Assembly: GCA_015654925.1 (NCBI GenBank)
Contig: JAATFX010000142.1
Span: 1-64,000, forward strand
Direction of reading: 5' to 3'
DNA: 64,000 bases
DNA from: Enterobacterales bacterium
Lineage (GTDB): Bacteria; Pseudomonadota; Gammaproteobacteria; Enterobacterales; Enterobacteriaceae
Part shown: in pieces, positions 27,837 through 37,293 of the stretch
Layout: each line of letters begins with the position of its first letter
How positions within the stretch are numbered: position 1 is the first letter of the stretch
The notes under the pieces: generated by a model
The model's database searches: none
What the model was told of the DNA's origin: nothing
The model's input: the letters and a program-made list of their open reading frames with translations, nothing else
Program-made: the position numbers and the translations under genes

Positions 27837-28169
27837 ATGTCAAAAAAACTGATTGCCTTATGTGCCTGCCCGATGGGGCTGGCGCACACTTTCATGGCGG
27901 CGCAGGCGCTGGAAGACGCCGCCCGGGAAGCCGGTTATGACGAAATAAAAATCGAAACGCAGGGCGCGGACGGCATTCAGAATCGCCTGACCGCCGAGGA
28001 TATTGCCGGGGCCGATATTATTATCCACGCCATCGCCATTACGCCGGAAGACAGCGAACGATTCGAGCACGTCGATGTGTATGAAATTACGCTGCAGGAC
28101 GCCATTAAAAATCCCGGCGGCACCCTGCGGGAAATCGAAGCAATGATCCGCGAAGAACACCAAAAATAA
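27837..28169 (+). CDS. fryB: Fructose-like PTS enzyme IIB component FryB
   Basis: The 110-residue protein nearly matches E. coli FryB: MSKKLIALCACPMGLAHTFM then KIETQGADGIQNRLT and VYEITLQDAIKN. The phospho-accepting Cys is in CPMGLAHT. It passes phosphate from the EIIA domain of FryA to the sugar bound by FryC. The ATG at 27837 follows GAGG and gives the E. coli N terminus; the frame is open further upstream. It begins the fryB-fryC-ypdF-ypdE-fryA operon. Confidence 0.95.
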   Translation: MSKKLIALCACPMGLAHTFMAAQALEDAAREAGYDEIKIETQGADGIQNRLTAEDIAGADIIIHAIAITPEDSERFEHVDVYEITLQDAIKNPGGTLREIEAMIREEHQK

Positions 28170-28180
28170 TAAGGGGATAT

Positions 28181-29428
28181 ATGGCTATCAAAAAACGGAG
28201 CGCCATCACCGCGCCCCAGGCAGTGAACCACAGCGCCGCGCCCTCCAGGGCGCCCGAGGCCGGCACCCGTTTTTGGGGGGATCTGCCGCAGCATATTATG
28301 TCCGGCATTTCGCGCATGATCCCCACGCTGATTATGGGCGGGGTGATCCTGGCCATTTCCCAGCTGATAGCGTTCGTCTGGCTGGAAATCCCTCCCGACG
28401 CCGGCATTATGGATGCGCTCAATTCCGGCAAGTTCCAGGGATTCCAACTGGGCTTGCTGAAATTCGCCTATCTTTCCGAATCCTTTGGCGGCCTGCTGTT
28501 CAGCTTCGCCATCCCCATGTTTTCCGCTTTCGTGGCCAACTCCATCGGCGGCAAACTGGCGTTCCCGGCGGGATTCATCGGCGGCCTGGTGTCCACCCAG
28601 CCCATGTTGAATTTAACCTGGGATATGACAGCCCTGCACTGGATCGCCACCAAACCGGTACCGTCCACCTTTATCGGCGCGCTGATTATCGCCATCGCGG
28701 CCGGGTATCTGGTGAAATGGCTAAACGGCAAAATCCAGGTGCCCAACTATCTGCTGGCGTTTAAAAGCACTTTTCTGATTCCGATTTTATCCGCGCTGTT
28801 TGTCATGCTGGCCATGTACTACGTGATTACCCCCATCGGCGGCTGGATCAACGCGGCCATCCGCTCCATGCTGCTGGCGGCGGGCAACTCCGGGGCCATG
28901 CTGTATGCCGTGGGGCTGTCGGCCACCACCGCCATCGATTTGGGCGGGCCGATCAACAAGGCGTCGGGGTTCGTCGCCCTGGGCTTTACCACCGATCGCG
29001 TGCTGCCCATCACCGCCCGCGCCATCGCCATTGTGGTTCCGCCCATCGGACTTGGGCTGGCCACGCTGATCGACCGGCGCCTGACCGGTAAAAAACTGTT
29101 CAGCGAGCAGCTTTATACCCAGGGTAAAACCGCTATGTTCCTAGCCTTTATGGGCATTAGCGAAGGGGCGATCCCGTTCCTGCTGGAAAACTGGCGAGCC
29201 ACTTTGCCGGCCTATATGGCGGGGTCCATCGTGGGGTCCACCACAGCCGTGGCCCTGGGCGCCGTGCAGTGGTTTCCCGAGTCCGCCATCTGGGCCTGGC
29301 CGCTGGTCAGCAACCTGGGGGCCTATATGTTCGGTATCCTGCTCGGCGCGCTGGTCACCGCGCTGATCGTGGTGTTTATCCGCAATGCCATGTACCGCAG
29401 CGGCAAACTGTTCGCCGCCGCCCTGTAA
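28181..29428 (+). CDS. fryC: Fructose-like PTS enzyme IIC component FryC
   Basis: The 415-residue inner-membrane sugar channel is identical in length to E. coli FryC. Conserved segments include HIMSGISRMIPTLIMGGVIL, NSIGGKLAFPAGFIGGL, DLGGPINKASGFVALGF and AFMGISEGAIPF. About ten hydrophobic segments are seen. It carries the sugar across the membrane while FryB phosphorylates it. The sugar specificity of Fry systems has not been settled. It lies 11 bp after fryB. Confidence 0.95.
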   Translation: MAIKKRSAITAPQAVNHSAAPSRAPEAGTRFWGDLPQHIMSGISRMIPTLIMGGVILAISQLIAFVWLEIPPDAGIMDALNSGKFQGFQLGLLKFAYLSESFGGLLFSFAIPMFSAFVANSIGGKLAFPAGFIGGLVSTQPMLNLTWDMTALHWIATKPVPSTFIGALIIAIAAGYLVKWLNGKIQVPNYLLAFKSTFLIPILSALFVMLAMYYVITPIGGWINAAIRSMLLAAGNSGAMLYAVGLSATTAIDLGGPINKASGFVALGFTTDRVLPITARAIAIVVPPIGLGLATLIDRRLTGKKLFSEQLYTQGKTAMFLAFMGISEGAIPFLLENWRATLPAYMAGSIVGSTTAVALGAVQWFPESAIWAWPLVSNLGAYMFGILLGALVTALIVVFIRNAMYRSGKLFAAAL

Positions 29429-29493
29429 GGCGCCGGCAAGTCCGTATTCTCCCGGGCCGGCGGCGGCCCGCAATGACGCAAGGATAGAGGGTT

Positions 29494-30585
29494 ATGAGTC
29501 AACTCCCCGCGCTGCGCGCGCTGCTGGCGGACCAGCGGCTCGACGCGGTGATTATCAGCTCCAGGCAAAATAAGTTCAGCCACACCGGGTTGCTGAGTTC
29601 TTCCGGCTATGTGCTGGTGGCCCGCCACAGCCAGCATATCATCGTGGATTTTCGTTATATCGAGGAAGTCGCGGATAAACGCGGGGCGTATCAGGTGCAT
29701 CTGAGCGAGGCGGGGCGAGGGCCGCTGGCTATCATCAATGAGATTATCAGCCGGGAATCCCTGGCGCGCATCGGATTTGAAGGACGCTACCTCAGCTTTG
29801 ACGACGCCGGCAACCTGGTCAAGCATCTGCGGGCCGCGCTGGTTTCCGTTTCCCTTGACGAACTGCGCCAGGTGAAGGGCGCGCAAGAAATCGCCCTGAT
29901 ACGGCAGGCCTGCCGGATTGCCGACGACGCCTGCGCCCATATCCGCCGCTTTATCCGGCCGGGCATGGCGGAGCGCCTGGTGGCCGCCGAACTGGAGTGG
30001 TTTATGAAACAGGCGGGGGCGGAAAACCCGTCCTTCGATACCATCGTCGCCAGCGGCGCGCGCGGCGCGCTGCCCCACGCCAAGGCCTCGGACCACATTA
30101 TCGGCGCCGGCGAACTGGTCACCCTGGATTTCGGCGCGCGCTACCGCGGCTACTGTTCCGATATGACCCGTACTTTTCTGGTGCCCGCCGCCGACGGCGC
30201 CGCCCCCGAACGGCACGGGCTGTATGACATTTACCAGACGGTACTTGAGGCCCAATTGGCCGCTATCGCCGCCGTCGGGCCGGGCGTGCCCTGCCGGCAG
30301 GTGGACGACGCGGCGCGCCGCGTTATCGCCGCCCGGGGGTATGCCGAGTTTTTTGGCCATAATACCGGTCATGCCGTGGGCATCGAGGTGCACGAAACGC
30401 CCTTTTTTTCGCCCACCGACAACGCGGTATTGCAGCCGGGCATGCTGATGACGGTGGAACCGGGCATCTATTTACCGGGCCGGGGCGGCGTGCGCATCGA
30501 AGATATGGTGCTGGTGACCGCCACCGGCTGCGATGTGTTGTACCGGATGCCCAAAACGCTGCTGACCACCGGAGAGGATGATTAA
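29494..30585 (+). CDS. ypdF: M24 aminopeptidase YpdF (Xaa-Pro/methionine aminopeptidase type)
   Basis: The 363-residue protein matches E. coli YpdF (361 aa). The dinuclear metal site is intact: Asp in [18 protein letters not shown] (two ligands), His in [13 protein letters not shown], and Glu in [10 protein letters not shown] and GGVRIED. It removes N-terminal residues, notably ahead of proline. It sits between the PTS membrane component and YpdE as in E. coli, which hints that the system handles amino-acid or peptide-linked sugars. It contrasts with the metal-ligand-poor M24 protein at 20.1 kb. Confidence 0.93.
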   Translation: MSQLPALRALLADQRLDAVIISSRQNKFSHTGLLSSSGYVLVARHSQHIIVDFRYIEEVADKRGAYQVHLSEAGRGPLAIINEIISRESLARIGFEGRYLSFDDAGNLVKHLRAALVSVSLDELRQVKGAQEIALIRQACRIADDACAHIRRFIRPGMAERLVAAELEWFMKQAGAENPSFDTIVASGARGALPHAKASDHIIGAGELVTLDFGARYRGYCSDMTRTFLVPAADGAAPERHGLYDIYQTVLEAQLAAIAAVGPGVPCRQVDDAARRVIAARGYAEFFGHNTGHAVGIEVHETPFFSPTDNAVLQPGMLMTVEPGIYLPGRGGVRIEDMVLVTATGCDVLYRMPKTLLTTGEDD

Positions 30586-30587
30586 CC

Positions 30588-31631
30588 ATGGATCTGGAAT
30601 TACTCAAACGGCTGTCGCAGGCGGACGCTATCGCCGCCAATGAACAGGAGGTGCGGGACATTATTCTGGACCATGCCCGGCGCCGCCAAAAAACGGTGCT
30701 GTTCGACGGCCTTGGCTCGGTAGCGATCAGGCTCAATGAATCCGCCGGCCCGAAGGTGATGATCTGCGCCCACATGGATGAAGTGGGTTTTATGGTGCGT
30801 AATATCTCCAATGAGGGCGCGGTGGAGGTGATTCCCATCGGCAACGTGCGGATGCTGGCCCGCTTTATGCAGCCGGTGCGCATTACCACCGCCGGCGGGG
30901 CCAAGGTGGGCGGCCTGCTGGATGGGGATTTGCAGGGCGCCGAGGCGCAGAACCTGCGGGTGGACATCGGCGCCGCCAGCGCGCGGGAGGCGGCCGCCGC
31001 CGGGGTGGCCATCGGCGATATGGTCACGTTCGCCACGCCGTTCCAACGCCTGCCGACGGCCGGCCGGGTGATGGGCAAGGCCTTTGACGATCGGCTGGGC
31101 TGCTGGCTGTTGCTGGCGCTGCTCGACGCCCTGGAGCGGCAACCACTGGACGCCGAAATCTGGCTGGCGGCGTCGTCCAGCGAAGAAGTGGGTTTGCGCG
31201 GCGGGCAGACCGCCGCCCGCATGATTAAGCCCGACTTGGCGCTGGTGCTCGACACCGCCTGCTGGGCGAAAAACTTTGATTTCGGCGCCGCCAACCACCG
31301 GCAAATCGGCGCGGGTCCGCTGTTGGTGATGTATGACAAGACGCTGGTGCCGCCCCGGCGGCTGCTGCGCTGGATCCAGGACACGGCGCTGCGCTGCGCG
31401 ATCCCGTTGCAAACCGATATGTTCAGCAATGGCGGCACCGACGGCGGCGGCATCCATCTATCCGACGCGGGGGTGCCCACGGCGGCGATCGGCGTGCCGA
31501 CCCGCCACGGCCATTGCGCCGCGTCGATCGCGGATCTGGGAGACGCGGAACGCTGCCTGGCATTGCTTACGGCGCTGGTGACCGGGTTAAATGCCGAGAC
31601 GTACCGGCGGTTGACGGATTTCTCCTGCTAA
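30588..31631 (+). CDS. ypdE: M42 aminopeptidase YpdE
   Basis: The 347-residue protein matches E. coli YpdE (345 aa), a broad aminopeptidase of the M42 glutamyl aminopeptidase/endoglucanase family. Metal and catalytic residues are visible in CAHMDEVGFM (His, Asp), GKAFDDRLGCW, SSSEEVGLRGG (Glu pair), VLDTACW and TRHGHCAAS. It starts 2 bp after the ypdF stop, so the two peptidases are co-translated and probably act together on the same peptides. Confidence 0.93.
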   Translation: MDLELLKRLSQADAIAANEQEVRDIILDHARRRQKTVLFDGLGSVAIRLNESAGPKVMICAHMDEVGFMVRNISNEGAVEVIPIGNVRMLARFMQPVRITTAGGAKVGGLLDGDLQGAEAQNLRVDIGAASAREAAAAGVAIGDMVTFATPFQRLPTAGRVMGKAFDDRLGCWLLLALLDALERQPLDAEIWLAASSSEEVGLRGGQTAARMIKPDLALVLDTACWAKNFDFGAANHRQIGAGPLLVMYDKTLVPPRRLLRWIQDTALRCAIPLQTDMFSNGGTDGGGIHLSDAGVPTAAIGVPTRHGHCAASIADLGDAERCLALLTALVTGLNAETYRRLTDFSC

Positions 31632-31656
31632 ATAACACGAATCAAGGTGTCAGGTG

Positions 31657-34152
31657 ATGCTAAATATTGATTTTATCTGCCCATTGCCGAACGGATTACA
31701 TGCCCGACCGGCCTATGACCTGAAAGAGCAGTGCTGCCGGTTTGACAGCCAGGTGGCGCTGGTTAATCACCGCCTTGGCCAAACGGTGGATGCCAAAAGC
31801 ATGCTGGCGCTGGTCAGTTCCGGCACATTGTTTAATGACGCGTGCAGTCTGCGTATCAGCGGCGGCGACGAAGAAAAAGCCTGCCGCGCGCTCAAGCATT
31901 ATCTCGCCACGGCGTTCGCCGACAGCGACACCGCCCCTGAACCGGCGCCGGCGCCGGCCGCCCAGCCGCTGCCGCGTTCGCTGACCCGCTTTAACCCGGC
32001 GCTGGTCAGCGGCACTGCCTTGTCGCCCGGCATCGGCCACGGCGTATTGCTGCATTATCGCAGCACCAGCCTGGAGGTCTATAGCCACCAGCCGGGTACC
32101 CGGCATGACGATATGCTGCTGGAGCATAGCCTGATTGCCCTGGCCGAGCGGTTAAGCGGCGAGCTTAACCGCTTGCAGGGCCAGGGTAAGATTATTATCA
32201 CCACCCACTTGTCGCTGATTCAGGACCCCGGCTTCGCCCGCGATATCCTGCGCCGGATGGAGCAGCGCAAATGCGGCCTGGCGCAGGCGGTGATTGAAAA
32301 TATGAATGAAATCTGCGGCAAGCTGGCGGTATCGTCCAGCGAATATCTGCGGGAGCGGGTGCTGGATATCCAGGATATCACGGCGCGGCTGCTGCATATC
32401 GCCTACCCGGAAGTGAAAGTGGACGCGGCCATTTGCTTAAACCGCGACACGGTGATTGCGGCGGACAACCTGACGCCCAGCCAATTTCTCGGCCTGGATA
32501 AAGCGCTGCTTAAAGGCATGGTCCTGGCCGGCGCCGGCAGCACGTCCCATACCCTGATCCTGGCCCGCGCGTTTGGCGTGCCGGTGATCGCCGGTATTGA
32601 TACCGCCAGCGTGCGCGCTTATGAGGGGCGGGAGGTGTTTGTCGACGGCCACTGCGGCGTGCTGGTGACCCGGCCGGACGAGGGGGTGCGCGGGCATTAT
32701 CGCATTGCGCGGCGCCTGGATGAGCAGCGCCGCCGGCGACAGCTGGGCATGGCGGACACCCCCGCGCTAACCCGCGACGGGGAAGCCCTGGAGATCGGCG
32801 CCAATATCGGCACCGCCCATGAGGCGGCGGCGGCCTTTAGCTGCGGCGCCGACGGTATCGGGCTGTTTCGTACCGAAATGCTGTTTATGGATCGCGACGT
32901 CGCCCCCGACGAACAGGAACAGTTCGAGGCCTACCGGCAGGTATTAATGAACGCCGGCCCGCGCCCGGTGATTTTCCGTACCATCGATATCGGCGGCGAT
33001 AAAAAAATCAGCTATTTGAATATCCCGCCGGAGGAGAACCCGTTTCTCGGCTACCGCGCGGTGCGTATCTATCCGGAATTCACCGACCTGTTTATGACCC
33101 AGCTGCGCGCCGTCCTGCGCGCCGCGGCATTTGGGCATGCGCGCCTGATGATCCCCATGGTGCATACCCTCGACGAAATCATCTGGGTCAAGACGCAAAT
33201 CGACGCCGCCCGGCAATTGCTGCAAAACGACGGCCTGCGCCATGCCGACGGTATTGAACTGGGCATTATGGTGGAGGTGCCTTCCGTCAGCTTTATCATC
33301 GATCACTTCTGCGAAGAGGTGGACTTTTTCAGCGTCGGCTCCAACGACATGACGCAATATCTGTATGCGGTCGATCGTAATAATCCCCGGGTCGCGCATT
33401 TATACAACCCCGTTACCCCCGCGTTTTTACGCATGCTGCGCCAGGTGGTTTCGGTCGCGCGCCGCCATGATCGTTGGGTGGGGCTGTGCGGGGAGCTGGG
33501 CGGCGAACCCCGCTACGTACCCCTGCTGCTGGGGCTGGGGCTGGACGAAATCAGCATGAGCGGCGTGCAGATCCCGGCCATTAAAGAGATTATCCGCCAG
33601 CTGTCCGCCGCCGATTGCCGGCAGCTCGCCGCCCAGGCCTGCGACTGCCGATCCCCGCGGAAAATCGAGCAACTGCTGGACGCGTTTGTCCTGCCGGCGC
33701 AGCAGCGGCCCGTACTGGCGGTGGAAAACATTCTGCTGCCGGCGGAATTGGACAATAAAGAACAGGTCATCCAGTACCTGTGCGGCAATCTCGCCCTCCA
33801 TGGACGTACCGATCGCCCCCTGGAGCTGGAGGAAGAAATCTGGCAGCGGGAGGAACTGGCCACCACCGGCATCGGGTTTGGTTTCGCCATTCCCCACGCC
33901 AAATCCGCCACCATCAAGCATGCCGCCATCAGCGTGGCGCGCTTAACGCGCCCCATCGACTGGCAGTCGGAAATGGGAGAGGTGGATTTTGTGATTATGC
34001 TCACCGTCGGCGACGGACAGGGGATTAGCCATATTAAAATTTTCTCGCAGCTGGCGCGTAAATTAATGCAGGTCCCTTTTCGCGACGCGCTGCGCGGGGC
34101 GGCGAACGCCGACGCCCTGCTGGCGTTTTTGCAGGGCGAGCTGGCGCTGTGA
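31657..34152 (+). CDS. fryA: Multiphosphoryl transfer protein FryA (HPr - enzyme I - EIIA fructose-like)
   Basis: The 831-residue fusion is the same length as E. coli FryA. An N-terminal HPr domain (about 1-90, phospho-His in NGLHARPAYDL) is followed by enzyme I (about 110-680; active His in STSHTLILARAFG, PEP-binding GLFRTEMLFMDRD and DVDFFSVGSNDMTQY-like region) and a C-terminal EIIA domain (about 690-831, His in FAIPHAKS). It allows Fry sugar uptake independent of the general PtsHI proteins. ATG 31657 is preferred over the adjoining GTG because it gives the E. coli start MLNIDF. Confidence 0.95.
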   Translation: MLNIDFICPLPNGLHARPAYDLKEQCCRFDSQVALVNHRLGQTVDAKSMLALVSSGTLFNDACSLRISGGDEEKACRALKHYLATAFADSDTAPEPAPAPAAQPLPRSLTRFNPALVSGTALSPGIGHGVLLHYRSTSLEVYSHQPGTRHDDMLLEHSLIALAERLSGELNRLQGQGKIIITTHLSLIQDPGFARDILRRMEQRKCGLAQAVIENMNEICGKLAVSSSEYLRERVLDIQDITARLLHIAYPEVKVDAAICLNRDTVIAADNLTPSQFLGLDKALLKGMVLAGAGSTSHTLILARAFGVPVIAGIDTASVRAYEGREVFVDGHCGVLVTRPDEGVRGHYRIARRLDEQRRRRQLGMADTPALTRDGEALEIGANIGTAHEAAAAFSCGADGIGLFRTEMLFMDRDVAPDEQEQFEAYRQVLMNAGPRPVIFRTIDIGGDKKISYLNIPPEENPFLGYRAVRIYPEFTDLFMTQLRAVLRAAAFGHARLMIPMVHTLDEIIWVKTQIDAARQLLQNDGLRHADGIELGIMVEVPSVSFIIDHFCEEVDFFSVGSNDMTQYLYAVDRNNPRVAHLYNPVTPAFLRMLRQVVSVARRHDRWVGLCGELGGEPRYVPLLLGLGLDEISMSGVQIPAIKEIIRQLSAADCRQLAAQACDCRSPRKIEQLLDAFVLPAQQRPVLAVENILLPAELDNKEQVIQYLCGNLALHGRTDRPLELEEEIWQREELATTGIGFGFAIPHAKSATIKHAAISVARLTRPIDWQSEMGEVDFVIMLTVGDGQGISHIKIFSQLARKLMQVPFRDALRGAANADALLAFLQGELAL

Positions 34153-34209
34153 CGCCGGGTCCTTGCGCGGATTCTTTTCCATGCGTTCCCTTGTAGAGAG
34201 AATTAAGCC

Positions 34210-35385
34210 ATGTACGATTTTTCCGCCAGCCAGGATCGCCGCGGCACCTGGTGCACGCAGTGGGATTATATCGGCGATCGGTTTGGCGCCGTAGACCTGC
34301 TGCCGTTTACCATTTCCGATATGGATTTCGCCACCGCGCCCTGCGTGATCGAGGCGCTGGAGCGGCGGCTGTCCCACGGGGTGTTCGGCTACAGCCGCTG
34401 GCGGCACGCCGAGTTTCTCGACGCGCTGGCGGGCTGGTACGCCGGGCGTTTTCATTGTCGTATCGATACGACGATGGCGGTGTTCGCCCCGTCGGTGATG
34501 TATATGGCCGCCCAATTGATCCGCCAATGGTCGTTGCCGGGGCAGGGCGTGGTGGTGCATACCCCGGCCTACGATGCGTTCTACCACGTCGTGGCCGCCA
34601 ACGGCCGCCGGTTGCTGCCCAGCCCGCTGCGGCGCGTGGGGGATGAGTGGCGCTGCGATATGGCGCACCTGGAGACCTTGCTGGCGCGGCCGGATGCCAA
34701 GGTGCTGCTGCTGTGTAATCCGCACAATCCCACCGGCAAAGTCTGGTCCCGCGACGAGCTGCGCGCCATGGCCGACTTATGCGAACGCCACGGCGTGCGG
34801 GTGATTAGCGATGAAATCCATATGGATATGGTATGGGAGGGCGCGCATATTCCCTGGAGCGAAGTGGCCACCACCGCCTGGGCGCTGCTGACCTCCGCGT
34901 CCAAGTCATTTAATATTCCCGCGTTAACCGGCGCCTATGGTTTTATCAGCGATGACGGCGCGCGCAATGATTTCAACCGCCATCTGAAGGCGGCGGACGG
35001 TCTGTCTTCCCCGGCGGTGCTGTCGGTGGCGGCGCATATCGCCGCCTATGGGCAGGGCGGGCCGTGGCTGGATGAACTGCGGGACTACCTGCTGGCCAAT
35101 CTGCGGTATGCGGCGGACCAGTTGAATCAGGCGTTTCCCCAGCTGCGCTGCCGGCCTCCCCAGTCCACCTATCTGGCCTGGATCGACCTGCGGGCGCTAA
35201 ATGTCAACGACGGGGATTTACAACGCATATTGATCGACCGGGAGAAGCTGGCCATTATGCCGGGCATTACCTATGGTATCGAGGGCCAGGGATTTTTACG
35301 CCTCAATGCGGGCTGCCCGCGCGCGAAAATAGCGCGGGGGGTGGCGGGGCTTATTTCGGCCTTACGCCGGCTGGCCGCCGGGTAG
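34210..35385 (+). CDS. malY: MalY/PatB-type pyridoxal-phosphate cystathionine beta-lyase/aminotransferase
   Basis: The 391-residue protein matches E. coli MalY (390 aa) from start to end: RRGTWCTQWDYIGDRFG, LPFTISDMDFATAPC, GVFGYSRW, NPHNPTGKVWSRDEL and RVISDEIHMDMVW. Lys232 in SASKSFNIPAL should bind PLP. MalY is a C-S lyase that cleaves cystathionine and also dampens MalT activity. Here it is not beside malX or malI but follows fryA by 57 bp and may belong to the fry operon, suggesting a role in processing imported thio- or amino-linked compounds. This link is inference. Confidence 0.87.
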   Translation: MYDFSASQDRRGTWCTQWDYIGDRFGAVDLLPFTISDMDFATAPCVIEALERRLSHGVFGYSRWRHAEFLDALAGWYAGRFHCRIDTTMAVFAPSVMYMAAQLIRQWSLPGQGVVVHTPAYDAFYHVVAANGRRLLPSPLRRVGDEWRCDMAHLETLLARPDAKVLLLCNPHNPTGKVWSRDELRAMADLCERHGVRVISDEIHMDMVWEGAHIPWSEVATTAWALLTSASKSFNIPALTGAYGFISDDGARNDFNRHLKAADGLSSPAVLSVAAHIAAYGQGGPWLDELRDYLLANLRYAADQLNQAFPQLRCRPPQSTYLAWIDLRALNVNDGDLQRILIDREKLAIMPGITYGIEGQGFLRLNAGCPRAKIARGVAGLISALRRLAAG

Positions 35386-35391
35386 CACGGA

Positions 35392-36450
35392 TCAAGCGTG
35401 GCTAAATGGCCGCAGGGCGCCCATGATGGCCGGCTGGGCGCTGAGGTACAGGATAACGCCGGCGGCCGTCAATAACAGGCCGCCGGCCAGCGATAGCGTC
35501 GCCCAGGCCACGTCTCGCGCCGCGCGGGGCGAGTGGCTGCGGGTCAGCCGTTCGGCATAGCGGCGGCCAACGAACACCAGCAGCGCTATCGTGAGCAGGG
35601 TGAAGGCGGTGCCCGCCGACATCACCAGCGCCGCTAACACACCCCAGCGATAGACCCCGAGCACTTTGGCGAACAGCAAGACCAATACCGCGCCGGAGCA
35701 CGGCCGAAAGCCCATGGCCGCCACCACCGCCAGCCGGGTGCGCCAGCCGCCGGCCCTGGCCAGCGCCGCATTATCGGGCAGGTGCCGATGACCGCAGGCG
35801 CAGATGGCGCCATGTTCCGCGCCGCTTGCGTTGGCCGGGCGCGGACCGGCGCGGTTCAACCCGATGTACCGGGCGCCGGTAATGCGGCCGAACGCCCGGC
35901 GGCGGCCCTTAATGCCGCCCGCGAGATTGGCCAGCGCCCGCCGGCATAACGCCAGGCCCAGCGCCGCCACCAGCAGGTAACTGCTTTTTTCCAGCCAGAA
36001 CTCGCCCAAATGCAACGCGCCCGTGGACAAACGCAGCGTCACCAGCACCAGGGTCACCAGCATAATGGCCATGGCGCCTTGTAATAACGAGGCCAGCAGC
36101 GTCATGGCCAGGCTGAGCTTCAGGCGGGAACGCTGGGTGGCCAGATAGGCGGCGATAACCATTTTGCCATGGCCGGGTCCGACGGCATGCAAGACACCGT
36201 AGCCTAAGCTGAACAGCAGCAGCCCCGTACCCGCCTGACGGGGATCGCGACGCACCTGAAGCAATAATCCGGCCATATGGTGATGCAATTGTTTTTGCCA
36301 CAGGACGCTTAGCTGCATGATTTGCGGCCAATATAACAGCAGGCCGCCCAGGGCGATCGACAGCAACAGTAAAAACAACCAGAACGGCCACAGGGCCGAC
36401 CACCCGTGAAGAGGGCGCCGCCGATTTCCCGGCAGGGTATTTAATGACAT
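35392..36450 (-). CDS. zevB: Metal transporter of the NicO (nickel/cobalt) family, ZevB-like
   Basis: The 352-residue inner-membrane protein has about seven spans with family motifs: LGYGVLHAVGPGHGKMVIAAYLAT, LQGAMAIMLV and AMGFRPCSGAVLVLLFA. A cytoplasmic-loop stretch with Cys and His (GAICACGHRHLPD) could bind metal. With a DUF1007 protein directly upstream, it resembles the ZevAB zinc uptake pair of Haemophilus influenzae. Nickel or cobalt transport is the alternative. It overlaps the upstream gene by 10 bp and is convergent with malY. Confidence 0.78.
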   Translation of the reverse strand: MSLNTLPGNRRRPLHGWSALWPFWLFLLLLSIALGGLLLYWPQIMQLSVLWQKQLHHHMAGLLLQVRRDPRQAGTGLLLFSLGYGVLHAVGPGHGKMVIAAYLATQRSRLKLSLAMTLLASLLQGAMAIMLVTLVLVTLRLSTGALHLGEFWLEKSSYLLVAALGLALCRRALANLAGGIKGRRRAFGRITGARYIGLNRAGPRPANASGAEHGAICACGHRHLPDNAALARAGGWRTRLAVVAAMGFRPCSGAVLVLLFAKVLGVYRWGVLAALVMSAGTAFTLLTIALLVFVGRRYAERLTRSHSPRAARDVAWATLSLAGGLLLTAAGVILYLSAQPAIMGALRPFSHA

Positions 36451-37136
36451 TGTAATTGCACCCGTTGCGCGAATTGTTTACCCAGCGCCATATCCACGCC
36501 GGGAGAACCGGACTTATCCAACGAAAGGGCGTAAGCCTGTAACGATTGATTGGGTTTGGGCGTCATCAAGGTTATTTTGCACCGGTCGCGCAGGGGCGCC
36601 GGTAAAATAACCGCCTGTTCGTCCCGATAGGTCATATCGACGAAATAGGTGGGATCAAAGGTGGAAATGGTGATGGCGTCGCCGGCCAGCTGCGGCGGAT
36701 ACGCCAGCGGCAGCACAAACACCAGTACCGCCTGCAACCCGTTGCGGTATAAATGGTATTCGCTGGGCAAATTCTCAAACTTGACCGGCTGTCCGCCGCG
36801 GTACACCTCGGTAAAATAATGCTGGCCCAGGACGTTGGCCATCACCTGCGCCGCCAGCTTTTTCCAGGCGACGGAATCGGGTTTGGCATCGGCGGCATCA
36901 TAAAATACGTCGGCGGAGGTAATTTCATCCATGGTCCAGGTCATTTTAAAACCGCTAAGCAGTCCCTGCCGGCTGATGATTTCGGTTTGCATATCGATAA
37001 AACTATGGGGATGGGCCCGGGCCGGCGGCGCAAACGCCAGGGCCAGGCATACCAGGGCCTGGCAAAATAGCGCGCCGGGGGGCCATGGCCGCGCCGCGTT
37101 GCCATGGCGCTTATTTTGCGACACCTTAAGCGACAT
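36441..37136 (-). CDS. zevA: DUF1007 periplasmic protein, ZevA-like
   Basis: The 231-residue protein has an N-terminal signal segment (about 18-41, ending PPARAHPHSF) and the DUF1007 signature HPHSFIDMQTE, with EITSADVFYD further on. The N-terminal HPH right after signal cleavage may bind metal. Partners of NicO-type permeases of this kind are called ZevA in H. influenzae, where they support zinc uptake. The gene is divergent from a lipoprotein gene and translationally coupled to its permease. I saw no Zur box in its own upstream region. Confidence 0.78.
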   Translation of the reverse strand: MSLKVSQNKRHGNAARPWPPGALFCQALVCLALAFAPPARAHPHSFIDMQTEIISRQGLLSGFKMTWTMDEITSADVFYDAADAKPDSVAWKKLAAQVMANVLGQHYFTEVYRGGQPVKFENLPSEYHLYRNGLQAVLVFVLPLAYPPQLAGDAITISTFDPTYFVDMTYRDEQAVILPAPLRDRCKITLMTPKPNQSLQAYALSLDKSGSPGVDMALGKQFAQRVQLQCH

Positions 37137-37293
37137 CTTCAGCGTTCCTTGTATGCATGTTCACCGGCACCGGCACCGGAGCGGGGATGCTAACGGAATA
37201 GCGCCGGGCGCCGCAAGGCAATAACTGTTTCAAGTTTTTCCCGCCGGCGCCGGAAAAGCGTATCCTGAGCCTCCATTGGAGTAAGGGAGCAGC

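Noticed and set aside
37162-37179. Three tandem CACCGG hexamers
   Set aside because: Too short and too few copies in GC-rich DNA to call a meaningful repeat.
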